Source: Amoebidium appalachense (lineage: Eukaryota > Ichthyosporea). Taken from it: DNA of 64,000 nucleotides. The notes under the pieces were generated by a model. It did no database searches and had not been told where the DNA came from. It saw nothing but the letters and a program-made list of their open reading frames with translations. The translations under genes were made by a program, and so were the position numbers. Positions 1 through 11,603 of this stretch are shown piece by piece (the first letter of the stretch is position 1; each line of letters opens with the position of its first letter). The stretch lies in the NCBI GenBank assembly GCA_963693365.1, contig CAVNZM010000001.1:12958001-13022000 (forward strand). The letters are read 5' to 3'.

Positions 1-1330
1 ATACATAATTGCACCTATAATGGCCATTAAATACACATTAGATGCATATGAATGCAGACATCAAACGCCATCTGGTTGGTTCGGCATGTATTGGATATTA
101 GACAGATGCCCACAATGGATATCGACGCTGGATATCCAATGATGGAATTTCAACTGCATTCCTCCGTTGGATAGCTATATGGATATAAAACATTCTGGAT
201 ATCCATTTGAATGATTAGCTGTATATTAGACTGGATCGGTAACAACATATCCAACACATGACTGACTCGGATATCTGATCAAAATCCCCATACAGATATC
301 ATGATATCCCTGTAGCAAGACATGCAATACACCTAACAAGTATATCAAATGGCGGTCTACTAGTAGTATAGTGGATGTCCATATTGGATATCCATTACGA
401 TATCCAGATGGATCGCTATTACATGTGCACTTGACCCCAACGCTAATGAACAATGCATGTCCATATTGGATACGTACAATGGATATCCATTCCGATATCC
501 AGATACATACGCATTTGCTTGTCCACTAGACCCTCCTATAATAACCAAAGCATGACGATTCCACATATCCAATTAGATCACCAAATATGTCTCTGACGGT
601 TATCCATATACACCCTCACGCTGATGTCCAATAGACAATCATACTAAGACACAATGGATAGCTATACTGGTTATCTAGGCTCAACATCCATACAGATATC
701 TTGATACACCTGCATTTGCCCATCCACTAGACCCTAATACTAATATCCAATGCATGACGAAAATACATATCACAATAGACACCCATACCGATCTCCAACG
801 GCTATCCATATGCACCCCTGCTTACCCATCCAATATATGTCGATATACATATACAATGCATCACCATTCAAAATATCTAAGCTTAATATCCAACATGATA
901 TGCGGATACATATACACCTGCATATGCACTAGGCACCTATGTTGATAACTAATGCATGAAAAACAAACATATCAAAGTAGATACCCAACCTAATGCCTAA
1001 CACTTAACAAACATACATGTTTTGGGATATCCATTTACACCCGTATCTAATACTCAAAATATCACTATAACAGCTATCTGGGTTGATACCCATACAGATA
1101 GCCAGATACATCTGTAGCTACATGTCTAGGGTATATCCACTGGATTAATTGCATAATTTTGGTACTGTATATCTGCAGCATATCTATTAGGGTGTATTTG
1201 ATATGTAATAAGGCATTTCCGGATAAACATTATACATCTTTACCGATCCATCGCATAACCATATGATGGCTAATGACCACCATTGATAAATAATTTGTGT
1301 CTGGTCTTATATCTATCACATAAGTAATAC
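1..1330. repeat. AT-rich degenerate repeat rich in GATATC/ATATCCA
   Basis: No coding region is supported here. The stretch is AT-rich and full of the palindrome GATATC and the word ATATCCA. A loose unit recurs several times with heavy divergence: a TCCATAC-like start, GATATCCAGATACA, then CATTTGC..CCACTAGACCCTAAT..CCAATGCATGACG (around 285, 380, 460, 500, 690, 790 and 900). This looks like an old tandem or interspersed repeat with a unit near 80-110 bp. The same vocabulary returns at 3870-4050, 10060-10965 and 45400-46260. Confidence 0.45.
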
Positions 1331-1441
1331 TTATCCACGGCACAAAGTTACTCAACCACGTTATACTCGGTTCCACAAATCAAGGGGAAGAAATAGATAA
1401 AAAGAGGAAGAAAAAAAAAAGAAAAAATATAGTTTAGTGAC

Positions 1442-1787
<346 letters not shown>

Positions 1788-1868
1788 GGGGGGGGTAACA
1801 TTAAAAAAAAGTTACCTTGCATGATAACGTCGTCCTCGGTGTCCCTGAGGTTGTCTTCTTCTCCATCA

Positions 1869-2048
1869 TCAGTCTGAGGGAATGGGATCCCTACATCCTC
1901 CCCCTCCACCGCCTCCAACAGCTCCTCCAAAAGAAACATCGGGGGCCTCGTCTTCCACAATTAAATTGGCCCCCCTCTCCTCCTCCAGACCCATGACGAT
2001 GGTCCTACGCAAATCCAGGGCATCCCAACGCCGTACCTTGGTTGCTAC
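1869..2048 (-). CDS. Plavaka-type transposase, 3'-terminal exon
   Basis: Read on the minus strand, CTTTCTCAG is a good acceptor at 2050-2049. The exon then opens in phase 0 with VATKVRRWDALDLRR and runs to a TGA at 1871-1869 after an acidic, Gly-rich tail (EEERGANLIVEDEAPD, then a Gly run). Phase 0 matches the end of the exon at 3604-3808. The position just after the conserved C-terminal block fits the end of Plavaka-family transposases. A second candidate donor (CAAG/GTAACT, about 1817) would allow an alternative splice form. The catalytic core is not in this exon. The family link comes from the upstream exons; the exon end is inferred. Confidence 0.5.
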   Translation of the reverse strand, partial: VATKVRRWDALDLRRTIVMGLEEERGANLIVEDEAPDVSFGGAVGGGGGGGCRDPIPSD

Positions 2049-2145
2049 CTGAGAAAGCAGAAAGCAACAGAACGTGTGCGAGAATGTGGGACCTATACAC
2101 ACCGTACATACACACAACGCCTGAGGGGACTAAAAAGGATTCATA

Positions 2146-3600
<1,455 letters not shown>

Positions 3601-3603
3601 TAC

Positions 3604-3808
3604 CTGCAACATGAACGTACGGTTCTTGTTTATCATACAATATGGTAGCTTGCAGTAATGCTTGTGTGCCCGTTCATAGCCCTCAGCTGTCTCTACAGGA
3701 CCAAAAAGGCGGGTGTCGTCGCTGCAATGGTCCCCGGCATGGAATTTGCTTGACTTGAGGTCGTTCTCAGATGACCAATGAAAGCAGTCGTACGCAGACT
3801 TGGCCATA
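3604..3808 (-). CDS. Plavaka-type transposase, C-terminal internal exon
   Basis: The minus-strand exon is bounded by a poly-C/GCAG acceptor (3811-3809) and a CAG/GTATGTG donor (3603). It encodes 68 residues containing KFHAGDHCSDDTRLFGPVE, then ERAHKHYCK and MINKN. This is the 'lead H..H-Y/S-D..R..G..ER.H..Y.K..Y..TNK' block near the C-terminus of Plavaka transposases, which are cut-and-paste DNA transposases known mainly from fungi. The exon carries one leading base before its first codon, so the preceding exon must end with two bases of a codon. The recognised upstream exon (4607-5120) ends in phase 0, so an exon is missing between them. A close relative of this exon lies at 32961-33168. Confidence 0.7.
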
Positions 3809-3811
3809 CTG

Positions 3812-4117
3812 CGGGGGGGGGGGGGGGGGGGGGGGGAGAGCCCCAGGGGGGGGGGGGGTAAGGGGTTGGTGTCAACCGTGGTACTGGATATCCATTTGAG
3901 CATACTCTATACGGGTAATTGTTCCCAAACCCATATGCATTGTAGCTCTAATTGTACATTAGGATGATTGATCTCCTTTGTATATCCTGTTTATTATGTA
4001 ATGTATGTACGTTAGACATGTAAGGATATTTATATAGATATCACACGTGATCACCATTGGCCATCGAACCTATGTCCATTGGATTCTGTGTTCCTGCAGC
4101 TGGCAATGTGTGTGCCT

Positions 4118-4121
<4 letters not shown>
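3812..4121. other. Intron spacer: poly-G tracts and AT-rich DNA
   Basis: This holds a ~25-base poly-G run, a second G run, then AT-rich DNA with ATATCC words. On the coding (minus) strand the G runs form the poly-C tract before the 3808 acceptor. The exon missing between transposase exons 2 and 3 is not found here. Confidence 0.7.
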
Positions 4122-4520
<399 letters not shown>

Positions 4521-4606
4521 GGTGGGGGGGGGGGGGGGGGGGGGGGAGGGTGGGGGGGGGGGAGGGGAAAAGGGGAAGGTGAGGGGGGGGGGGGGGGGGG
4601 GACCAC

Positions 4607-5120
4607 CTTCATAATATCTCTGTACTCGTTCGCACGAAGAAACGTGAGGTCGGAAACGGTGCTGCTGAAGTGACGAAAGCTGCTATAACGTGGCATGTTG
4701 TTGAATCGACGGTCAAACTCCCGTATGACGTCCTTTGCAGCGGTGTCTGCTGCTATGCCTGGCCCACCGTTCATGTCCTCGCATACCTTCTTCACGTACA
4801 GTTTATATTCAATCAGGAGCTGCTTAAATACACCACTGTCTGCCTGGTGCATACGTTCGATTGGGACACCCCATATCCACAGAAAGCCTGGGAACCCCGG
4901 GCACGCATTCTCCCAGAAGTCCTGCATGGAAGCCATTTTGAGTAACTGTGTAGTTGCTGCTTTGTCCCCGGGAACACCGCTAGCCCTCAAGCCGAGGACT
5001 GCATCTCGCAGCGCCTTCTCCGCTTGCTCGTGGTGCAGTGCAGCGGGCTCCCAAACCTTGGACAGGTTGGTGCACGACACTCTGCATTTGTTGCACGGAC
5101 ACGCAGTTGTAACCCCGCCC
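4607..5120 (-). CDS. Plavaka-type transposase, central exon
   Basis: This 514-bp minus-strand exon has an acceptor CGCGCAG (5123-5121) and donor ATGAAG/GTGG (4606). The reading frame through the junction from the upstream exon (…ACC-AG + G) is open: the split codon is completed by the first base here. It encodes a Cys cluster (CPCNKC), a charged helix (ALHHEQAEKALRDAV), a FW-containing segment, then ERMHQADSGVFKQLL and the RRFNNMP…RHF…EYRDIMK block. The order 'C..C / HQ..GVFK..L / RF..MP….RHF….EY.D..K' is that of the Plavaka transposase core. Family membership is from pattern recognition, not a search. The exon is uninterrupted, but the gene lacks its N-terminal exons in this window and at least one exon downstream. 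Confidence 0.72.
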
Positions 5121-5206
5121 CTGCGCGTAGAAGTTGTATCTGGTGTCTATCTTGTACATGTGCAAACACACGTGCTCGTTGGGGGTCGGACACACACGTA
5201 CCTGGT

Positions 5207-5377
<171 letters not shown>

Positions 5378-5430
5378 ACCACAAAACTCCACCAAGCCCC
5401 CCCACGGGGGGCTTGGTGGGGTTTTGTGGT
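5378..5430. repeat. 25-bp inverted repeat (foldback)
   Basis: Arms at 5378-5402 and 5406-5430 are reverse complements over 25 bp with one mismatch, separated by CAC. The left arm begins ACCACAAAACTCC and runs to a C6 stretch; the right arm starts G6CTTGG and ends TTTTGTGGT. The right arm is also the start of the downstream 374-bp tandem duplication. It lies inside a transposase intron. Confidence 0.9.
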
Positions 5431-6157
5431 GCACGGCTAAAAATTGGTGCACACGTTCCTAGCACCCATATGCTACTTTGTACCAAGTTTCAACTGCTAC
5501 TTGCACGTGGAACACGTGTTATTCATTATTTGGTGGTGCCCTGAGTAGTTGATGTTGCACATGTAGGAAAAATAACATTCGTGGGTGTAAACGTAGGGGG
5601 GGTTTTCTGGTATTTTGGCTGCAGCCCTGTAACTTGGCCCACACCTCCCTAGTACCTATATGCTGCTATTCCCAAAAGATGGATGCTCCCAGGCCATTGG
5701 TTCGGGGGTGGTAACAAAAGTGCACCTAGCCATATGAAGGCACATATAGGAAAAACGTACCCGCCGGGTGGGAAAGTTGGGGGGGCTTGATGGGGTTTTG
5801 TGGTGCACGGCTAAAACTTGGTGCACACGTTCCTAGCACCCATTTCCTACTTTGAACCAAGTTTCAACTGCTACTTGCACGTGGAACACGTTATATTCAT
5901 TATTTGGTGGTGCCCTGAGTAGTTGATGTTGCACATGTAGAAAAAAAAACATTTGTAGGGGGTTTTTTTTTGGTATTTTGGCTGCAGCCCTGTAACTTGG
6001 CCCACACCTCCCTAGTACCTATATGCTGCTATTCCCAAAAGATGGATGCTCCCAGGCCATTGGTTCGTGGGTAGCAACAAAAATGCACCTAGCCACATGA
6101 GTGCATATATAAGGAAAAACGCACCCGCCGGGTGGAAATGCAGGGGGGCTTGATGGG
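5406..6157. repeat. Two-copy tandem duplication, unit about 374 bp
   Basis: The sequence from GGGGGGCTTGGTGGGGTTTTG (5406) recurs from about 5780 with GGGGGGCTTGATGGGG. Both units contain CACGGCTAAAA, GTGCACACGTTCCTAGCACCC, TACTTGCACGTGGAACACG, GGCTGCAGCCCTGTAACTTG and ACCCGCCGGGTGG. Divergence is roughly 5% by eye. A third start (GGGGGGCTTGATGGGG, about 6143) breaks off at once. The whole duplication is intronic for the transposase gene; no ORF of its own is supported. Confidence 0.85.
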
Positions 6158-6269
6158 GAAATACAAACCGTAACACAAGCACAACACTGTGACACCCACC
6201 TGACGTGTGTGACGACACACGGCCCACACCCACAGTCACACCCACACCAGCCCACCCACCCACCCACTC

Positions 6270-6420
<151 letters not shown>

Positions 6421-6435
6421 CAGACACACACATAC

Positions 6436-6681
6436 CTGGTGCACGTCACCTTCGGTCCTTCTGGCCATTCGGTGATATAGTATGATACACGCGGGTAAAA
6501 CAACCGCCACTTATCATCGCTGCTACAGAAAAACCAACGTCCGTTCTCGTTCATGGCCCTCAGGGGCTCACCTATGACCTTGTCCAAAACGCGATGGAAC
6601 AGCTTGTTACGTGCAGCAGCTTTGTCAGGCTCTGATATCTTCTCCTTGAATTCCAGCTCTGGCATGTAAGCTACGGGTAGT
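6436..6681 (-). CDS. Plavaka-type transposase, upstream exon
   Basis: This minus-strand exon lies between a TTTCCGTAG acceptor (6683-6682) and a CACCAG/GTATGTG donor (6435). It is open throughout, with one leading base and two trailing bases. It encodes LPVAYMPELEFKEKISEP…, then an LRAMNENGRWFFCSSDDKWR segment and LFYPRVSYYITEWPEGPKV. In Plavaka transposases a segment of this type (…L-P-V…, …G…, P.L..Y..DYPE…) precedes the Cys cluster, which is exactly what the next exon supplies. Earlier exons with the N-terminal half should lie at higher coordinates, but 6.7-11 kb shows none, so the gene is either 5'-truncated or broken. Confidence 0.65.
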
Positions 6682-6718
6682 CTACGGAAAGTGGAAAGAA
6701 AAAAAAGGGGGGTTACAG

Positions 6719-6790
6719 TGGGGGGGGGGGGAGGGGGGGGAGCACAACAGAATTAGGGGGACGGGATAGGGGGGAGGAGGTGTTGCTTTG

Positions 6791-6821
<31 letters not shown>

Positions 6822-6890
6822 AGGGGGGGGGGGGGAGGGGGGGGAGGGGGGGGGGGGTGGAGGGGGGGGGGGGGGGGGGGGGGGGTAAGG
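6719..6890. repeat. Poly-G-rich tract
   Basis: About 170 bp made almost wholly of G runs of 8-30 bases separated by A or T. It is strongly strand-asymmetric and able in principle to form G-quadruplexes. On the coding strand of the transposase it would be a C-rich tract upstream of the 6681 acceptor. Confidence 0.9.
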
Positions 6891-7079
6891 GGTGCGCGTG
6901 CGTCCGTGCACACGTGTATGTGAGTGTGCCACGCGTGTACGGTGCGCGTGGGTTTTAATTTCTGTATGTGTATTAAAGTGCAGCGTGTGCGCATCATATG
7001 CAGACGTACGCGTGCATGCATATGTTGACGATGTGTGTGTGTGTCGTTGACAGTGCGTGAACGCATACGTGCATCATGA

Positions 7080-7148
<69 letters not shown>

Positions 7149-7566
7149 ATGTATGGATGTGCTGTATGCACGTAAATGAATATCCTTGCTTCTTTATGAT
7201 AATATATGTGCACAGTGCTAATTAGCACCGGTGTATACGTACACATGCCATGGCGCGCGCCGGCCAGTCGGTGAAGCATGCACGTGCACATTGTTTTAAT
7301 TAGTATAAAAATGGAGGGGGGGGGGGGGGGTGCTGGCCATGGCCGGGGGAACAGCCTGAGTGCATATGCATGTACTGCAGCTGCACGGTGCGGGCATACC
7401 GTTTACGGTACAGTGCATGCATGCGCGCCTTACAATAGTACTTGATATCGAATACCTGTGATATCCGGATCATCGTCCGCCGGGCGCACCGTGTGCACAG
7501 ATATCATGATATATCTATTTAAATTAATGTATATTCATATATATAAATATATATAAATATACTATT

Positions 7567-7611
<45 letters not shown>

Positions 7612-7640
7612 CTATATTCTATAATATAAATATATTACAA
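6891..7640. other. Spacer with (TG)n and AT-rich tract
   Basis: No gene is supported. It contains alternating TGTGCGTG-rich DNA, a pure (TG)n at 7079-7147, a short poly-G at 7314-7330 and an AT-rich stretch of ATATAT/TTTATA at about 7500-7640. Confidence 0.7.
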
Positions 7641-9780
7641 CTTAGATGTATGTAAAACGCATGGAGGGATTATCGGCTTGACTCATCGGATTCGCTTGTC
7701 CTGCTGTGTGATTGGTGTTTTGTAATCTGATTAATGATAATCAGATTGAACCGATTTTTGTTCGGCTGTGTGATTGGTATTCATTAGTCACATTATGGAT
7801 AATCCGATTATGCTCCTGTTTCTTGATTGGTCTTCTCCAATCATTAATGATTGTCCGTTATGACTGTTTTTTTCCCACCCTTCGGAGGTCAGTTTTCACT
7901 TGCACTTCCGCTGTTCAAGAAGTCTGAGCTGTAACTCTATTCAGTTGCACCCGTGGCTTGTAAGCTAAATAGACGATGTTTTCAGAGCTACAGGCTGTGC
8001 AGGTACTGCAGTACAGATGCTTATGCGACTGTTGCGTCTACCTGTTTGCTGATTGACTGGGCTTCTGTGCAACTATTCTTGCTTTTCTTCCTTGCTGTAG
8101 CCCTCCTTTCTTCTTGGTCTTTCCTGCCGCAACTGGTGCATGCTGTCGCAGTTTTACTTTCTGTCACACTGCAGCTTTTTTGTGCCCTCTGTGCTCACAT
8201 CTGCATAACAGGATGATACTTTCAAGAGTTATTTTCACCTTTGCTCTCCTCTTTCACATGCAGGGCACCATCCTCTCTGACAGAGGCTAACGGCCGCTTG
8301 CTTTTAGAAAGACAGCTTCTAAACCGAGCAGCAAGGAGGTAGGTTTTTACTGCCTGGGTTATGCCCAGCTTAGGCTGGCACCTTTTGATGTTGGTTCTTG
8401 GCAATGCCGCTTTTTGTTAAAACGTTCGTGCAATAAAGAGCCCTAAGGGACCTTGCACTTATCGTTTATGGTATAGTGGTTGAGCTCTTCTGTAGGTCAG
8501 CCTGTCAGCACTTTTAGTTTTGTGCGGGCAAAAAGCGCGCATTCTGCATCATTGTGTGCCAAGCCATGTTTTCGGCAGTTTCTACATTTTGCTTCATCCG
8601 TCTGTAACTCCCTTAGAAGCTACATTGCTTCCTGACATGAAGTCTCTTAGTTCATAAGGGCTGGTGCATACAAAACTTCTCGGCAACCATTGTTGGAAGG
8701 TTATGCCCTCCTTTGTTTCATTGTTTTAACAAATGTGTGCCGTCCTTACTGCCCAGCAAGTGTAGTGGGGCACCCATCTATCATGACATGTGCACGTTTG
8801 ACTTTTTACCTGTGTGATAAGGTCTGTTAGCGCCCACTCCTACACGTTGCACGCAACGTACCCCACTGACACATACGAGGTTAGTCGGTAACCACTTGCT
8901 TGCATCGAAAGTTTAGAGTGCTGCTGTAGGTATGACAATGTAAGATTCTGTCCTTTTGATGTTTTCGTGTTAAACGTCATGGGCGTTTTGTCCCCCCCCC
9001 CCCCCCCCCCCCCCCGGCCAAATTTTTTTTTTTTTTTTCAGCTATAACATAATGGACCAGGTTATTCCCCTTATTTCCTGTTTCAAAACTGCCTCTCACT
9101 TTTCCTCCTTCTCACTGGTCACGCTTCACTTTCCCCATGCAGGCGGGAGATGGTGCACTCGGGTGAGTCTTCTAGCAAGCAGCAGCAGCGCACATGGCTG
9201 ACCGCAAGATTGTTCGGTGCTGGTACATGACTGCCAACCTCGACATTCCGACATAACCAATTCCACGACACAGGTACCCCCCCCCCCCCCCCCTCCAATA
9301 AAAAAAAAGAAAAGAAAACACACACACACACAGACACACACAGACACACACAGCTACCCATCCACCTTGCCTTAAGTTCTATCATAAACTAATTTGCTGT
9401 TTGCTGATCTCTCTTCCCACTCACTTGGTTACTTTGGTGCATCGTGTTCTGTGTGTGTGGGTGGTAGTGTGCATCAGTGTGTGTGTGTGTGTGCTATATA
9501 GATGTATAAACATTGTGTATATATATATGTTGTTGATCACCATCCCCCCCCCCCCCCCCCCAAAAAAAAACGCCTGTTCTCCCACCTCTCTATTCCCCCC
9601 CATCTCTCTGTATGTGCGCACATGTAGGTGTGGGCCCGGGTGTGTATGCACAATAATGTATTTTGGTTCTCAATGTATCCCTTAGTAGTCGTTATACTTG
9701 TAAAGGGTTACGCCGAGGCTTCCAGCAACCATATCCTATACAAATTGCACGAGGGGAGGGAATGACATGTACTAACCCCC
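7641..9780. other. Unique spacer, no gene supported
   Basis: I find no convincing ORF. Gene-like scraps: several ATTGG/CCAAT words (7700-7850); an exon-like interval on the plus strand bounded by CACATGCAG and GCAAGGAG/GTAGG (about 8264-8337); CAATAAAGAG near 8430; and a second CATGCAG…CGG/GTGAGT pair near 9142-9162. These might belong to a spliced non-coding or divergent transcript, but no reading frame links them. Poly-C runs lie at about 8993-9015, 9277-9292 and 9545-9560. Confidence 0.5.
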
Positions 9781-9802
9781 CCCCCCCCCCACGCGGGAGC
9801 AG

Positions 9803-9995
9803 CTCGAGGACATGCGTGTTGACGGAGTGCCATGTGATTGACCCACCACCCAGTAACGACCCTGAGGACGTCAGCAGCCACAGCCACAGCGAGGAACAAG
9901 AATCAGTGCCACAAGAGAGTCTGCGGGGAATAAGGCGACGAGCAAAGATTGGAGTACTAGTAGTTGTCATTGTATTATGGTTAGAAATCAAGTAA
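9803..9995 (+). CDS. Possible 3'-terminal exon, unknown protein
   Basis: A poly-C tract followed by GCGGGAGCAG makes a plausible acceptor at 9801-9802. The open frame that follows encodes a serine- and glutamate-rich stretch (DPEDVSSHSHSEEQES), then a basic patch (RGIRRRAK) and a short hydrophobic run (GVLVVVIVLWLEI), ending at a stop at 9995. An AATAAAATAAAA string follows at about 10113. No family was recognised and no upstream exon was found. A terminal hydrophobic run after a basic patch could be a tail anchor, but this could equally be a chance ORF. Confidence 0.25.
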
Positions 9996-10059
9996 ATAAG
10001 CAATTATTCTTGTAGAAGTTATAAATGCGCATGTTGATATGATAGAAAATATAGAAGTT

Positions 10060-10965
10060 TGGAAGTTGGATATCCAATAGCGTTTGTGTTACATGCTCCT
10101 GGGGAGCATGACTAATAAAATAAAAACCGTAAGTGTGCAGCCGTCATTGAACATGTGTCACCATCCCAACGGGGGGGGGGGGGGGGGGGGGGGGAAAGGG
10201 GGGGGGAGAGGGGGGGGGGAAGGTGGGGAAGCGGGGGGGGGGGGGGGGGGGAGGGGGGGGAAGGGGGGGGGGGGGGGGAGTGGGGAACCGGGGGGGGGGG
10301 GGAGATGAATAGATAGAGAGATATCCATATAGACATCATTTATATATTCAGATACCTATATAGGTATATATAGAAGTGGTATACAATCAATATCATTTCT
10401 AATATAGAATACATATTCAGCTAATAAATTCTGAATATGTGTTATGCGCATATAGAATGTCATGACTGATGTCTCATCGTCCCATAATAGATACGTATTA
10501 TATGCTAATTGTATGTCTATCTACATATGTATTTCCATATCTAGCTGATATCCAGATGTGGTTCGAAACCTGAGCTGTATATCCATTCGATCTCATTTGT
10601 GCACATTTTAAGCATGTTACATATATATAGTGCATATCACATTGGATATAATATTGGGCGGGTTACCTGTCACTGGGTCCCTTTGTCACATATCCATTAT
10701 ATATGTTGTGCATGTGTATTTGCATATCTAGTGTTCGATATCCACTGGATATCACGTTTCCCGTGGATATCTAGTGGATCCCTAACAGTAGTTATCCAAT
10801 GGATATCAGGGTTTTAACAGATATCTATATACATATTAGCCGTAGATATCCAAGACTAATATCCATTTATATTTACATATCTTAAACCCATGAACTGGAT
10901 GTAGGGTTATGTTCAGGATGGGTTTGAGTATATGGATATCTTCAAAATATCTTCTATGGGTTCCG
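10060..10965. repeat. Poly-G tract plus AT-rich GATATC-type repeat
   Basis: 10170-10306 is a G-rich tract with runs of up to about 24 G. From about 10310 the DNA is AT-rich with many ATATCCA/GGATATC words (e.g. 10737-10810), resembling 1-1330. No coding region is supported. Confidence 0.6.
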
Positions 10966-10990
10966 GATGTTTCGGCAAGATTGCTGATGT

Positions 10991-11332
10991 CCCTCCGCCG
11001 GTATGTGCAGGCCGGCCAGTCTCTTGTTCTTTCTATTCGCGTGCCTGCGTCGCTCCTTGCCCGGGCTGCAGCGCTGCGTCAGTCACCCACGGCATGGTTC
11101 GTTCCTTCCCGTGCCAGGTAGGGAGTGGTGGAGCACACCTGTGCCTGCTTGTGAGATTGATCCACAGGCACCGGTTCATGTATCCCCTTGCTGGGGCTGG
11201 TAAAGACGACGTTGGCATAAGAATATTTAGTTTGTAAACGTGTTTTCTTTGCAGGAGAATTAGATAGCCCCGTTGGAGTGAAATTGTGTGTTGCGAGTGT
11301 ACTGTAAAATTCGTCGTAGTAGCATGTTGTAG
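10991..11332 (+). mobile_element. PAT-like element fragment D0 (recombinase 3' end, B1, part of A2)
   Basis: This matches, in order, the 3' end of the tyrosine recombinase gene (CGCCGGTATGTGCAGGCCGG… to the stop), the 94-bp B repeat ending GACGACGTTGGCATAAG, and about 110 bp of the A repeat starting AATATTTAGTTTGTAAACG. It is truncated on both sides, with AT-rich DNA on the left and a chimeric junk segment on the right. It includes the B1/A2 junction typical of the family. Confidence 0.9.
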
Positions 11333-11530
11333 CGCCAGGAGCAACTTGAAGGCTTCTCCTTCCAGAATGTTTACAAACTAAATTATTAAAACGAACCACT
11401 CTACTGTTCGAGGAAATCTAGTTTCTTGTACCGTCACCTTTACTCGCCCCAGCTAGAGATGAGCCGGTGCCTGTGGATCAATCTCACAAGCAGGCACAGG
11501 TGTGCTCCACAGGAGCAATGAAAAGAATGA
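11333..11530 (-). mobile_element. Chimeric PAT scraps (RNase H piece, A end, degenerate B2)
   Basis: 11333-11370 resembles the RNase H coding segment (CCAGGAGCAA…GGCTTCTCC.TCCAGAATG) in minus orientation. TTTACAAACTAAAT is an A-repeat end. From about 11427 a diverged B2 plus the start of the B2-A2 spacer follows (GAGCCGGTGCCTGTGG… to CAATGAAAAGAATGAC). The spacer is cut exactly where the ORF X block begins. Confidence 0.7.
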
Positions 11531-11534
11531 CACC

Positions 11535-11603
11535 ATGGCCACAAAACTCCGTTTCAAAGTGCAGTGTATACTTCATTTCAACACAAAAAATGGCAGGCGC
11601 TAA
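11535..11603 (+). CDS. Short ORF overlapping the ORF X start
   Basis: A 22-codon ORF starts at an ATG in good context (CACCATGG) and ends just after the ATG of ORF X, in another frame. It is preserved in the second copy (61072-61138). It could be a regulatory upstream ORF, or the true N-terminus joined to the main frame by an undetected splice. Its role is unknown. Confidence 0.3.
   Translation: MATKLRFKVQCILHFNTKNGRR

Noticed and set aside
7953-8216. Hydrophobic 87-aa ORF in the unique spacer
   Set aside because: No family, no conserved context, and the hydrophobicity follows from T-rich DNA. No splice partners could be joined in frame.
8465-8540. tRNA-like A box (GGTATAGTGGTTGAGCTC)
   Set aside because: No matching B box and no cloverleaf arms could be formed.
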